Virus record (IMG/VR): IMGVR_UViG_3300008459_000194
Coordinates: 1-33,328 of that record
DNA length: 33,328 nt
Direction: 5' to 3' (one strand)
From: a virus
Below the pieces are notes generated by a model. That model was not told the origin of the DNA. It ran no database searches and saw nothing but the letters and a program-made list of their open reading frames with translations. The position numbers were made by a program, and so were the translations under genes. Below are positions 16,452 to 24,395 of this stretch, piece after piece; within the stretch, counting starts at the first letter, position 1, and each line of letters begins with the position of its first letter.

Positions 16452-17735
16452 ATGTTTTATATTGTTGAAACTAATGAACAATTAGAAGAGTTATTTGATA
16501 AAAATTATAATAAAGTTTTTATTGAACCCATTTATTTTAATGATAATATTCATCCTGCATTAAATCATTTATCATTACTATATATTAAACCATTGAATAA
16601 TGATAAAGGTTACATGGTATGTCTTAATCATTCTGAGGCTTTATCTTTAAATAAAACGCCTATAAATAACTTACTCTCATCATTTAATGAAATATATGTT
16701 AGGAATAGAAAATTTTTTATTTATTTTTTTCCTTTAAAAAATGCGATAGATATTTCATTTAATATTTATGGTTATACTGAGCCTACTACTCATACTCATG
16801 AATTTTTTTATCGAAAATATAATAATGTTGAAAATATAAATTTAATTATTCCTATAGTTAAACATTATGAAAAATGTGAATTAATATTTGATAAAGTAAA
16901 AGATAATTGTATTAAACTTGATAAATCAAAATTTGATATTAAATTAACAAATGCGTTTTTCGCTATTGAAAGAAATGGAATTAAAATAAATAAAGATATC
17001 TTTTATAAATTTTTTGAACCAAACAATGAAATATTTTCTATCCAAAATAATCGAATCTACACCCAGTATAATTTGTATACTACAACCGGAAGGCCCTCTA
17101 ATAGGTTTAATGGTATCAATTTTGCCGCGTTAGAAAAAGATAATGGATGTCGAGAGGCATTTATATATGATAATGATCATCTTATTGAAATAGATGTAAG
17201 TTCTTATCACCCAACATTGGCTGCTCATTTAGTAGGTTATGATTTTAAAGACGAAACCCCATATCAACATTTTGCTAGAGAAGCCTCTATTGAATTAGAA
17301 GAAGCAAAAATATTAATGTTTAGGCAGCTGTATGGAGGTATATATAAAGAATACCAACATATAAAATACTTTCAGCTTATACAAAAATATATAGATAATA
17401 TGTGGGATAATTTTACTACAAATGGATTTATAGAATGTCCCATATCTGGTCATGTATTTACAAATGAGTTAAAAAATATAAACCCGCAAAAACTATTTAA
17501 TTATTTACTCCAGAACTTGGAGACTTCAACTAATGTGTTTATATTATGGGATATTATAAAAATATTAAAAGGTAAAAAAACAAAAATAATATTATATACT
17601 TATGATTCAATTTTGCTTGATCACAATGAAGAAGATGATGTATTAGAACAAATAGAATCTGTATTTAAGAAATTTAGATTAAAAATAAAAACAACAAAAG
17701 GATTTAATTACAATAAAATGACTATATCAAAATAA
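16452..17735 (+). CDS. Family A DNA polymerase, small form
   Basis: A 427-aa protein with the three polymerase motifs of family A: motif A with D248 in IDVSSYHP (where most members have DYSQIELR), motif B K286-x3-F290-x3-YGG (helix O region), and motif C with D385 in TYDSILL (usually HDE). A T210-T-T-G-R motif precedes motif A, as in other Pol A proteins. The first 190 residues have the size of a small exonuclease domain, but the expected acidic exonuclease motifs are not evident. T4-type phages normally use a family B polymerase, and Pol I is over 900 aa, so this is an unusual compact replicase or repair enzyme. It follows an early-type promoter and overlaps no neighbour. Confidence 0.75.
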   Translation: MFYIVETNEQLEELFDKNYNKVFIEPIYFNDNIHPALNHLSLLYIKPLNNDKGYMVCLNHSEALSLNKTPINNLLSSFNEIYVRNRKFFIYFFPLKNAIDISFNIYGYTEPTTHTHEFFYRKYNNVENINLIIPIVKHYEKCELIFDKVKDNCIKLDKSKFDIKLTNAFFAIERNGIKINKDIFYKFFEPNNEIFSIQNNRIYTQYNLYTTTGRPSNRFNGINFAALEKDNGCREAFIYDNDHLIEIDVSSYHPTLAAHLVGYDFKDETPYQHFAREASIELEEAKILMFRQLYGGIYKEYQHIKYFQLIQKYIDNMWDNFTTNGFIECPISGHVFTNELKNINPQKLFNYLLQNLETSTNVFILWDIIKILKGKKTKIILYTYDSILLDHNEEDDVLEQIESVFKKFRLKIKTTKGFNYNKMTISK

Positions 17736-17737
17736 TT

Positions 17738-18196
17738 ATGGGACACATCGCGTTTGAACCGTCAGTCGATATTTATAACCAGTATGATTTTACAACTGAT
17801 GGTGACTTTATGAATAATAGACTATTTGCTACTTTTACACAGCAAAATACTTTAGATGAATTAATTATTGATTTATCTTCCACATATAATATAATGTATA
17901 AAAAAATGTTTGTTCTTTTTGTTAAGAGTACAAATGAATATGTTGTGACTTACAATGTGGAACAAGGAAATGTTAACACTATTCCTACAAATACAATATT
18001 AGTACATCGTAAAAAAGAATCAAATACATTATATACAATTAATGCTTTAAATGATTTAATTAAAAAATTAAATGGAGGAGTAGTTGATCCTGGATATAGG
18101 ATAGATTGGCAACATTATAAAAACTGTATCTTATTAACTCAACATGGAGAAATAAAACAACTTAATACAAAGATTTTTAAGATTGTAGATCTTTAA
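17738..18196 (+). CDS. Unknown protein downstream of DNA polymerase
   Basis: A 152-aa protein two bases after the polymerase stop, thus in the same operon. It is rich in N, T, I and Y and beta-prone, with NTLYTINALNDLIKKLNGGVVDPGYRIDWQHYKNCILL as the most structured part. I do not recognise a family and see no enzyme motif, membrane span or signal peptide. Coupling suggests a replication or regulation role, but this rests on position only. The stop abuts a late-type motif that opens the next gap. Confidence 0.5.
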   Translation: MGHIAFEPSVDIYNQYDFTTDGDFMNNRLFATFTQQNTLDELIIDLSSTYNIMYKKMFVLFVKSTNEYVVTYNVEQGNVNTIPTNTILVHRKKESNTLYTINALNDLIKKLNGGVVDPGYRIDWQHYKNCILLTQHGEIKQLNTKIFKIVDL

Positions 18197-18205
18197 TATT
18201 TATAA
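18196..18205 (+). promoter_or_regulatory. Late-type motif ATATTTATAA in the gp32 leader
   Basis: ATATTTATAA begins on the last base of the preceding stop. Together with the early-type promoter at 18262 it would give the gp32 gene both an early and a late start. The 125-base gap also holds a weak AGGC...GCCT pairing (18236-18239 with 18266-18269). Confidence 0.35.
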
Positions 18206-18261
18206 CATATACTAGAACAACATTATTAATAAAAGAGGCGTTCGAGAGCTTTGATAGCTAA

Positions 18262-18293
18262 TTTGGCCTATAAAAAATAAAATAATATATTTA
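18262..18293 (+). promoter_or_regulatory. Early-type promoter: TTTG-N20-TATATTTA
   Basis: TTTG (18262-18265), 20 bases, TATATTTA (18286-18293), 28 bases before the gp32 ATG. Exact match to the Bacteroidetes -33 box and to TAnnTTT of the -7 box. Confidence 0.7.
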
Positions 18294-18321
18294 AGTAATA
18301 ACCAATAAAATAAAATAAATC

Positions 18322-19173
18322 ATGGATTTAAAATCAATCAAATCAAAATTAAGCGCCTTACAAACATCAGGGCAAAAGAAAGACAAGGTAGATTATTCAA
18401 AATACCTATGGAAGCCAAAACAAGAAGGTAAGTATCAAATCAGAATTGTTCCATCTAAATTAGACAAAAACAACCCATTTAGAGAAGTATTTTTACATTA
18501 TGGTATGTCTAAATTTCCAATGTATGCTCTTACTAATTGGGGTGAAAAAGATCCAATTGTAGAATTTACAAAACAGTTACGTTCAACAAATGACAAAGAA
18601 AATTGGAAATTATCTAAAAAATTAGAACCTAAAATGAGAGTATTTGCTCCTGTAATTGTTAGGGGTGAAGAAGATAAAGGTGTTCGTCTTTGGGAATTTG
18701 GTAAAGAAATTTACATGCAATTATTAGGTATCGCTGATGATGAAGATTACGGTGACTACACTGATATAAATGAAGGTCGTGATTTTACTGTTGAAGCAGT
18801 AATAGGTGATATTGGTGGTCGTCAAGGGTTAAAATCGTCAATTCGTATTAAACCAAAAACATCTCCATTAAGTACCGACAAAACAGATATCAAATCTTGG
18901 TTAGATGAACAACCAGATATCTTAGAAATTCAGTCAGCGTATAAAATGACTTTTGATAAAATGAAGGAAGCACTTCAAAATTGGTTAAACCCAGAAGCAG
19001 AAGGTGAAGTAGAAGAAAATAATGATGAAGAAGAAGAAACAGAAACAACTGCTAAAAGTGATTTACCTTGGGAAGAAACATCTCCTAAAAAAGAATCAAA
19101 TTACGCTTTAAAAACAACAAGTAAAGTATCTAGAGCAGATAAATTTGATGCTTTATTTGAAGACGAAGACTAA
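18322..19173 (+). CDS. Single-stranded DNA-binding protein, gp32-like
   Basis: A 283-aa protein close in size to T4 gp32 (301 aa). The N-terminal basic region (LKSIKSKLSALQTSGQKKDK) is followed by a zinc-free OB-type core: YLWKPKQEGKYQIRIVPSK..NPFREVFLHYG, PIVEFTKQLR, VFAPVIVRGEEDKGVRLWEFGKEIY and FTVEAVIGDIGG. The C-terminus is strongly acidic (EGEVEENNDEEEETE) and ends SRADKFDALFEDED, the protein-docking tail of the family. No cysteine or histidine cluster corresponding to the T4 zinc site is visible. It opens an operon with uvsX, the FEN-like nuclease and the helicase, and would coat single strands at replication forks and recombination sites. Confidence 0.9.
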   Translation: MDLKSIKSKLSALQTSGQKKDKVDYSKYLWKPKQEGKYQIRIVPSKLDKNNPFREVFLHYGMSKFPMYALTNWGEKDPIVEFTKQLRSTNDKENWKLSKKLEPKMRVFAPVIVRGEEDKGVRLWEFGKEIYMQLLGIADDEDYGDYTDINEGRDFTVEAVIGDIGGRQGLKSSIRIKPKTSPLSTDKTDIKSWLDEQPDILEIQSAYKMTFDKMKEALQNWLNPEAEGEVEENNDEEEETETTAKSDLPWEETSPKKESNYALKTTSKVSRADKFDALFEDED

Positions 19174-19194
19174 AATCTAAAAAATTAATTTAAA

Positions 19195-20283
19195 ATGGCT
19201 AAATCAAACGACAAAGATTCGTTAATGGAAGCAGTCTCTAAAGAATTGAAATCAAAATTTGATTTAAATAAATTCAAAGAGAAGAAATCATTAGGCGGAA
19301 ATGTAAAATTCAAAGAACAAAAATGGATTCCTTTTTCTCCAGCGATGCAAGAAGCACTTTCAATTCCAGGAATAGCTGCAGGTCATATAAATATAGTGCG
19401 TGGTGCCAGTAATACTGGCAAAACCACCACATCTATAGAAGCTGCTGTATCTGCTCAAAAAATAGGTATACTGCCGGTTCTTATTATTACTGAGATGAAA
19501 CATAGTTGGGATCATTGGAGAACTATGGGTTTTGAAATGAATGAAGTAAAAGATAGTGATGGTAATATTATTGACTATGATGGATTTTTTATTTATAAAG
19601 ATAGAGGCAAATTAGCTTCAATTGAAGACGTGGCTGACTTTATGATTGATCTTTTAAATGAACAAGACAAAGGTAATTTACCATATGATTTACTATTCTT
19701 GTGGGACTCAGTAGGGTCAATTGCTTGTAGAATGAGTATTGAACAAGGTAAAAATAATCCAATGTGGAATGCAGGAGCAATTGCAACTCAATTTGGTAAT
19801 TTTATTAATCAAAGAATTATTTTATCTAGAAAAGAAGAAAGTAAATACACAAATACATTTTTGATTATTAATAAAACTGGAGTAGCACCTGCTGAGAATA
19901 TATTCTCACAACCAAGAATGACTAATAAAGGTGGAAATACATTTTATTATGATGCATCGTTATGTTTAACTTTTGGTAATGTCACTAATAGTGGAACATC
20001 AAAAATTAAAGCACAAAAAGACGGTAAAGATGTAGAGTTTGCTTTAAGAACAAAAGTAGCGTGTGATAAAAATCATGTAAACGGAATTACCACTAAAAAT
20101 ACAGTTATCAGTACAGTACATGGTTTTATACCTGACGATCCTAAAGAAGTTACTAAGTATAAAAAAGAACATTCACATGAATGGGCTAGTATATTAGGAG
20201 AAGGAAATTATAAAACTGTTGAAGATAATAGCGAGTGGAATGAAAAAGAAGATATTTCTGATATTGTAGAATCTGAAGATTAA
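19195..20283 (+). CDS. uvsX: Recombinase UvsX (RecA/Rad51-like)
   Basis: A 362-aa RecA-type recombinase (T4 UvsX is 391 aa). Walker A is GASNTGKT at residues 70-77; Walker B is LLFLWDSVGS at about 165; an EMKHSWDHWR segment after strand 2 and NKTGVAP are further family markers. The N-terminal 45 residues are a charged helix, the C-terminal 30 are acidic (EWNEKEDISDIVESED). It lies 21 bases after the gp32 gene, its functional partner, and 7 bases before the nuclease gene. It would drive strand exchange and recombination-dependent replication. Confidence 0.92.
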   Translation: MAKSNDKDSLMEAVSKELKSKFDLNKFKEKKSLGGNVKFKEQKWIPFSPAMQEALSIPGIAAGHINIVRGASNTGKTTTSIEAAVSAQKIGILPVLIITEMKHSWDHWRTMGFEMNEVKDSDGNIIDYDGFFIYKDRGKLASIEDVADFMIDLLNEQDKGNLPYDLLFLWDSVGSIACRMSIEQGKNNPMWNAGAIATQFGNFINQRIILSRKEESKYTNTFLIINKTGVAPAENIFSQPRMTNKGGNTFYYDASLCLTFGNVTNSGTSKIKAQKDGKDVEFALRTKVACDKNHVNGITTKNTVISTVHGFIPDDPKEVTKYKKEHSHEWASILGEGNYKTVEDNSEWNEKEDISDIVESED

Positions 20284-20290
20284 AAAAGTT

Positions 20291-21346
20291 ATGGATAATA
20301 AAGATTTACTTAAACTTCTTGATGGGATTAAAGAAGATATAGTGCCTATTCCTAAAGAAACTGGAGAAAGAATATTAATAGTAGATGGTTTAAATTTATT
20401 TTTAAGAAACTTCGCAGTATTAAATTATATAAATAACGAAGGTACTCACATTGGTGGTTTAGGTGGATTTTTACGTTCATTAGGATCTTTAGTTAAACAG
20501 TTAAAACCAACATCAATCTATGTTGTATTTGACGGAGTAGGTTCTTCCATTAATAGGAAGAATTTACTCCCTGAATACAAATCAGGAAGAAATGTTAATC
20601 GGGTTAATAAAAATTCTTTTGATAGTGTTGAAAAAGAAAATGAATCTAAAACAGATCAAATCATTCATTTAATTCATTACTTACAATGTTTACCTATTAA
20701 ATTACTATCACTAGATGGAGTTGAAGCGGATGATATTATAGCATTTTTAAGTAAAGAACTTACCCAAAATAAAAAGAATAAAGTATATTTAGTATCAGCA
20801 GATAATGATTTTCTTCAATTAATAGATGAAAATATTTTAATATATAGATCTGTAGAGAAAGAATTTATTACACCTAAAGATGTAAAAACAAAATATGGTG
20901 TTTATCCTCATAATTTTTTAGTTTATAAAACATTAATGGGAGATAAATCTGATAAAGTGGGTGGTGTAAAGGGGTTAGGTCAAAATAAATTTGAAAAGTA
21001 TTTTCCTGAAGTGATGGGTGAAAGAAAAATTTCACTTGATGAAATATATGATATTTGTGCTTTAAAATTTAAAGAACATGTTATATATTGTAGAGCATTA
21101 GAAGATTTTGACAATTTGAAAAAAGCACATAAGATTATGAACTTAAGTAATCCTATGTTGGATGATCAAGAAAAAGAATATATATTAGAACAAGTAAAAG
21201 AATCTCCATATGAATTAAATATAGAAACGTTTTTAAGATTTTATCATAAAGATGGATTAGGTAATGTTTTAAAAAATGTGGATTATTGGCTTAGGGACAA
21301 TTGGAGTACAATTGACAAATATAGTAAAGTAAAAACAAATAAATAA
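20291..21346 (+). CDS. RNase H / 5'-3' flap nuclease, T4 Rnh-like
   Basis: A 351-aa member of the 5'-nuclease (FEN/PIN) family. Metal-site motifs appear in order: ILIVDGLNLFLRNF near residue 27-40, VVFDG near 79, GVEADDIIAFL at about 150, VSADNDFLQLIDE at about 170, and GDKSDKVGGVKGLG (helix-hairpin-helix) at about 217-230. T4 Rnh is 305 aa. The enzyme would remove RNA primers and flaps on the lagging strand, cooperating with gp32. Tightly packed between uvsX (AAAAAGTT leader) and the helicase gene. Confidence 0.88.
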   Translation: MDNKDLLKLLDGIKEDIVPIPKETGERILIVDGLNLFLRNFAVLNYINNEGTHIGGLGGFLRSLGSLVKQLKPTSIYVVFDGVGSSINRKNLLPEYKSGRNVNRVNKNSFDSVEKENESKTDQIIHLIHYLQCLPIKLLSLDGVEADDIIAFLSKELTQNKKNKVYLVSADNDFLQLIDENILIYRSVEKEFITPKDVKTKYGVYPHNFLVYKTLMGDKSDKVGGVKGLGQNKFEKYFPEVMGERKISLDEIYDICALKFKEHVIYCRALEDFDNLKKAHKIMNLSNPMLDDQEKEYILEQVKESPYELNIETFLRFYHKDGLGNVLKNVDYWLRDNWSTIDKYSKVKTNK

Positions 21347-21355
21347 GTTATAAAA

Positions 21356-22729
21356 ATGACACTCAATTCAATTGAAAGCTACGGTATAGGATTCCAGATC
21401 AAAGTTATATCAAGTTTATTAACTGATAAACCATTTCTTCAAAACATCAATGATGTATTAACAGAAGAATATTTTTCAAATACCGCCCATAAATGGATTA
21501 TAGATGAGGTACTTAAGTATTATAATAAGTATCATTGTCCTCCAACCATGGATGTTCTTAAGGTAGAAATGAAAAAAATTGATAATGAAGTACTACAACT
21601 TTCCATCAAAGAACAATTAAAAGAAGCATATAAATCTTCTGACGAAAGTGATTTAACTTACGTAAAACAAGAATTTGCTAATTTTTGTAAAAACCAACAG
21701 TTAAAAAAAGCATTATTAAATTCAGTTGATTTATTAAAGGCAGGAGATTATGATTCTATTAGAACATTAGTTGACAGCGCTTTACGTTCAGGTCAAGACA
21801 AAAATATAGGCCATGAGTATAATAAAGACGTTGCATCTCGATATTTAGAAGATGATAGAAAACCAGTACCTACACCATGGAATTTATTTAATGATATAAT
21901 GCAGGGTGGTTTAGGAGAAGGAGATTTAGGACTAATATTTGGTAATCCAGGTGGTGGTAAATCATGGTCATTAATTTCTATGGGTGGATATGCTGTCCAA
22001 TTAGGATATAATGTTATTCATTATACATTAGAATTAGGTGAAGGATATGTAGGAAGAAGATATGATGCATTTTTTACAGGAATACCGGTTGATAAATTAA
22101 AAACAGAAAAACAAAGAGTAGAAGAAGTAACATCTGAATTACCTGGAAATTTAATTGTTAAAGAATTTCCAATGGGTAAAGCAACAATTTCCACTATAGA
22201 ATCACATATTAAAAAATGTATTGATTTAGATTTCAAACCTGATTTAATTATTATTGATTATATCGATTTACTTTCATCAAAGAAAAAGAATCGTGAACGT
22301 AAAGATGAAATTGATGATATTTATGTAGGCACAAAAGGCTTAGCACGAGAATTAAAATTACCAATTTGGAGTGTATCTCAAGTAAATAGAGCGGGTGCTA
22401 AAGATAATATTATTGAAGGTGATAAAGCTGCTGGATCTTATGATAAGATTATGATAGCAGACGTTGCTATGTCGTTATCAAGACAGAAAAAAGATAAAGT
22501 TAGCGGAACTGGTCGTTTCCATATTATGAAAAATAGATATGGAATGGATGGTATGTCGTATAACGCAAAAGTAGATACTTCAAACGGACATATAGAAATA
22601 TTAAACGAAATGAGTGAAGAGGAAGAAGATGCACAAATTAAATCAAAACCAAAACAAAATAGTATTGGTTTAGATAGTTTAGATAAAGAATATCTACAAC
22701 AACAGTTTTTTGCATTAAATAATGTTTAA
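21356..22729 (+). CDS. Replicative DNA helicase, gp41/DnaB-like
   Basis: A 457-aa hexameric helicase (T4 gp41 is 475 aa). An N-terminal helical domain (about 1-150) precedes the RecA-like motor: PWNLFNDIMQGGLGEGDLGLIFG, Walker A GNPGGGKS at 196-203, HYTLELGEGYVGRR (H1a region), Walker B LIIIDYIDLL at about 297-306, SVSQVNRAGA and the arginine-rich VAMSLSRQKKDK and HIMKNRYGMDG near the end. The C-terminal tail is acidic and polar. It is the last gene of the gp32 operon. It would unwind DNA on the lagging strand; the primase partner is not in this window. Confidence 0.92.
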   Translation: MTLNSIESYGIGFQIKVISSLLTDKPFLQNINDVLTEEYFSNTAHKWIIDEVLKYYNKYHCPPTMDVLKVEMKKIDNEVLQLSIKEQLKEAYKSSDESDLTYVKQEFANFCKNQQLKKALLNSVDLLKAGDYDSIRTLVDSALRSGQDKNIGHEYNKDVASRYLEDDRKPVPTPWNLFNDIMQGGLGEGDLGLIFGNPGGGKSWSLISMGGYAVQLGYNVIHYTLELGEGYVGRRYDAFFTGIPVDKLKTEKQRVEEVTSELPGNLIVKEFPMGKATISTIESHIKKCIDLDFKPDLIIIDYIDLLSSKKKNRERKDEIDDIYVGTKGLARELKLPIWSVSQVNRAGAKDNIIEGDKAAGSYDKIMIADVAMSLSRQKKDKVSGTGRFHIMKNRYGMDGMSYNAKVDTSNGHIEILNEMSEEEEDAQIKSKPKQNSIGLDSLDKEYLQQQFFALNNV

Positions 22730-22741
22730 TCTATAAGTACG

Positions 22742-22773
22742 TTTGGAAATATAAAATTTAAATCATATATTTA
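22742..22773 (+). promoter_or_regulatory. Early-type promoter: TTTG-N20-TATATTTA
   Basis: TTTG (22742-22745), 20 bases, TATATTTA (22766-22773), 12 bases before the nrdB ATG. Same spacing and sequence as at 18262. Confidence 0.7.
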
Positions 22774-22785
22774 AAATAAAAAATT

Positions 22786-23739
22786 ATGCCGTTAATTGAA
22801 CCTAGATTATTTTATAAACCATTTGAATACCAACAAGCATTTGATTTTTATAAAGATCAACATAGAGCACATTGGTTAGCAGATGAAGTACCATTAGCAT
22901 CAGATTTAAATGATTGGAAACTTAAATTAAGTGAACCAGAAAAAAATCTAATTGGTAATATTTTAAAATCGTTTGCCCAAACAGAAGTTCATGTGAATGA
23001 TTATTGGTCAACTAAAGTATCAACATGGTTTCCAAAACCTGAAGTTCAAGCAATGGCTCGTGTATTTGCAGATTTTGAATCAATACATGCTGAAGCATAC
23101 GCTAGATTAAATGAAGAATTGGGATTAGATGATTTTCAAGCATTTCTAGAAGATGAAACATCAAGAAATAAAATAGAACGATTAGTAGAAATACCTGGTG
23201 ATACATTAGAGGAAAAAGCAATTTCATTAGCTATATTCTCAGCATTTACTGAAGGTGTTAACTTATTTTCTTCATTTGCTATTTTAATGTCTTTTCAATT
23301 AAGAAACTTAATGAAAGGTACAGGTCAGATAGTTGAATGGTCAGTAAGAGATGAATCATTACATTCAAAAGCAGGATGTTGGTTATTTAGAAAATTATTA
23401 GAAGAACAACCAGAATTAAATACTCCTGAATTAAGAAATAAAATTATTGAAGCATGTGAATTATCTGTAAAATTAGAATATGATTTTATTGAAAAAGCAT
23501 TTGAAATGGGAGATATAGATGGTTTAACAAAAGAACAGTTAAAAGCATTTATTAAAGCAAGAGCAAATGAAAAATTAATTGAATTAGGATATCAAACAAT
23601 TTATAATGATATTGATCCTAATTTATTAAAACAAATGGAATGGTTTGGTCATTTAACAAGTGGTAAAACACATCAAGATTTCTTCGCGGGAAGAGTAACA
23701 AATTACGCCAAATCAGTAGCTGATTGGAGTGATCTATAA
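22786..23739 (+). CDS. nrdB: Ribonucleotide reductase class I, small subunit
   Basis: A 317-aa radical-generating subunit. Iron ligands are placed as in E. coli NrdB: E67, E98 and H101 (ESIH), E156 (TEGVN), E190 and H193 (DESLH); the radical tyrosine is Y105 in HAEAY. The C-terminal tail (RVTNYAKSVADWSDL) is the part that docks on the large subunit. With nrdA, about 1.2 kb further on, it would make deoxynucleotides from host ribonucleotides. Its 3' end is duplicated 647 bases downstream (see repeats), indicating that the following gene was inserted at this point. Confidence 0.94.
   Translation: MPLIEPRLFYKPFEYQQAFDFYKDQHRAHWLADEVPLASDLNDWKLKLSEPEKNLIGNILKSFAQTEVHVNDYWSTKVSTWFPKPEVQAMARVFADFESIHAEAYARLNEELGLDDFQAFLEDETSRNKIERLVEIPGDTLEEKAISLAIFSAFTEGVNLFSSFAILMSFQLRNLMKGTGQIVEWSVRDESLHSKAGCWLFRKLLEEQPELNTPELRNKIIEACELSVKLEYDFIEKAFEMGDIDGLTKEQLKAFIKARANEKLIELGYQTIYNDIDPNLLKQMEWFGHLTSGKTHQDFFAGRVTNYAKSVADWSDL
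23691..23727 (+). repeat. Direct repeat, copy 1 (within nrdB 3' end)
   Basis: 37 bases (AAGAGTAACAAATTACGCCA...GATTGG) identical to 24338-24374. After the repeat this copy reads AGTGATCTATAA, encoding S-D-L-stop in nrdB. Confidence 0.97.
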
Positions 23740-23741
23740 AA

Positions 23742-23749
23742 TATTTACT
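23742..23749 (+). promoter_or_regulatory. Late-like motif TATTTACT before the inserted gene
   Basis: TATTTACT within AATATTTACTATAAAATG resembles the late core TATTTATA but ends only five bases before the ATG, too near for a standard -10 box of this gene. Weak. Confidence 0.15.
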
Positions 23750-23754
23750 ATAAA

Positions 23755-24339
23755 ATGAAAAAAGAACAACTTAAACAAATCATTAAAGAAGAAATACAAA
23801 ATGTATTGAATGAAAATACTAACATAGACCAAATTTTAGATAAAATTTCATCTAAAGGAATAAATAGTTTATCCCCACATGATAAACAATATTTAGATGC
23901 TTATTCTCAAGAAAAAGAATTACCTCCTATGGATGAATGGTTTTTAGATAATGGGACCTTAAGAGATGCTTTTTTTATTAGTGGAGACAAAGATCTTGAA
24001 ATAGATAAAGATATATTTATAAATTATGTTCTTACCCATAAAAATAAACTTAAAAAAATGTGGAATGAAACTGGAGGAAATTGGGATCAAGATCAAATTA
24101 CTGATGATGAAATCAGACAAGCAGCAGATAAATTTTACGAATTATATCCAGAACGTTATGATCATTTCTTTTATGACAGAGAAAAAAAATATAGAAATAG
24201 TAATGCGAGGCACTTACGATCTCTTTATTATTCATCACCTAGAGGAATTTTTGCTCAAAACGTAATGCTACTTTTTGATGAAGATATAGAAAATTTATGG
24301 TTAGAAATATTTCTAAATGATCTTGAAAAGGTAATTTAA
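23755..24339 (+). CDS. Inserted gene of unknown function with capsid-targeting-like leader
   Basis: A 194-aa protein placed between two copies of the nrdB 3' end. Its N-terminus, KEQLKQIIKEEIQNVLNE, is an amphipathic charged helix ending in LNE, the L-x-E form cut by T4-type prohead proteases; the following residue is N, so the match is less good than in the next gene. Residues about 24-50 (NIDQILDKISSKGINSLSPHDKQYLD) match a short helical motif common at C-termini of Bacteroidetes rhomboid-family proteins. The rest is acidic, aromatic and helical with no enzyme motif. Its stop codon overlaps repeat copy 2. It may be a cargo protein packaged in the head; this is inference. Confidence 0.6.
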   Translation: MKKEQLKQIIKEEIQNVLNENTNIDQILDKISSKGINSLSPHDKQYLDAYSQEKELPPMDEWFLDNGTLRDAFFISGDKDLEIDKDIFINYVLTHKNKLKKMWNETGGNWDQDQITDDEIRQAADKFYELYPERYDHFFYDREKKYRNSNARHLRSLYYSSPRGIFAQNVMLLFDEDIENLWLEIFLNDLEKVI

Positions 24340-24374
24340 GAGTAACAAATTACGCCAAATCAGTAGCTGATTGG
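24338..24374 (+). repeat. Direct repeat, copy 2 (displaced nrdB tail)
   Basis: Second 37-base copy. It continues TCTGACCTTTAA, again S-D-L-stop but with different codons from copy 1, and the reading phase is that of the nrdB tail. It is a non-translated remnant between two genes. Confidence 0.97.
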
Positions 24375-24395
24375 TCTGACCTTTAAAATAAAAAT

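Noticed and set aside
18236-18269. Riboswitch in the gp32 leader
   Set aside because: Only 4-bp stems can be drawn and no known riboswitch core is recognisable.
24026-24265. 79-aa + strand frame within the 23755 gene
   Set aside because: Lies wholly inside a longer well-supported gene in another frame and shows Lys/Ile-rich text without structure.
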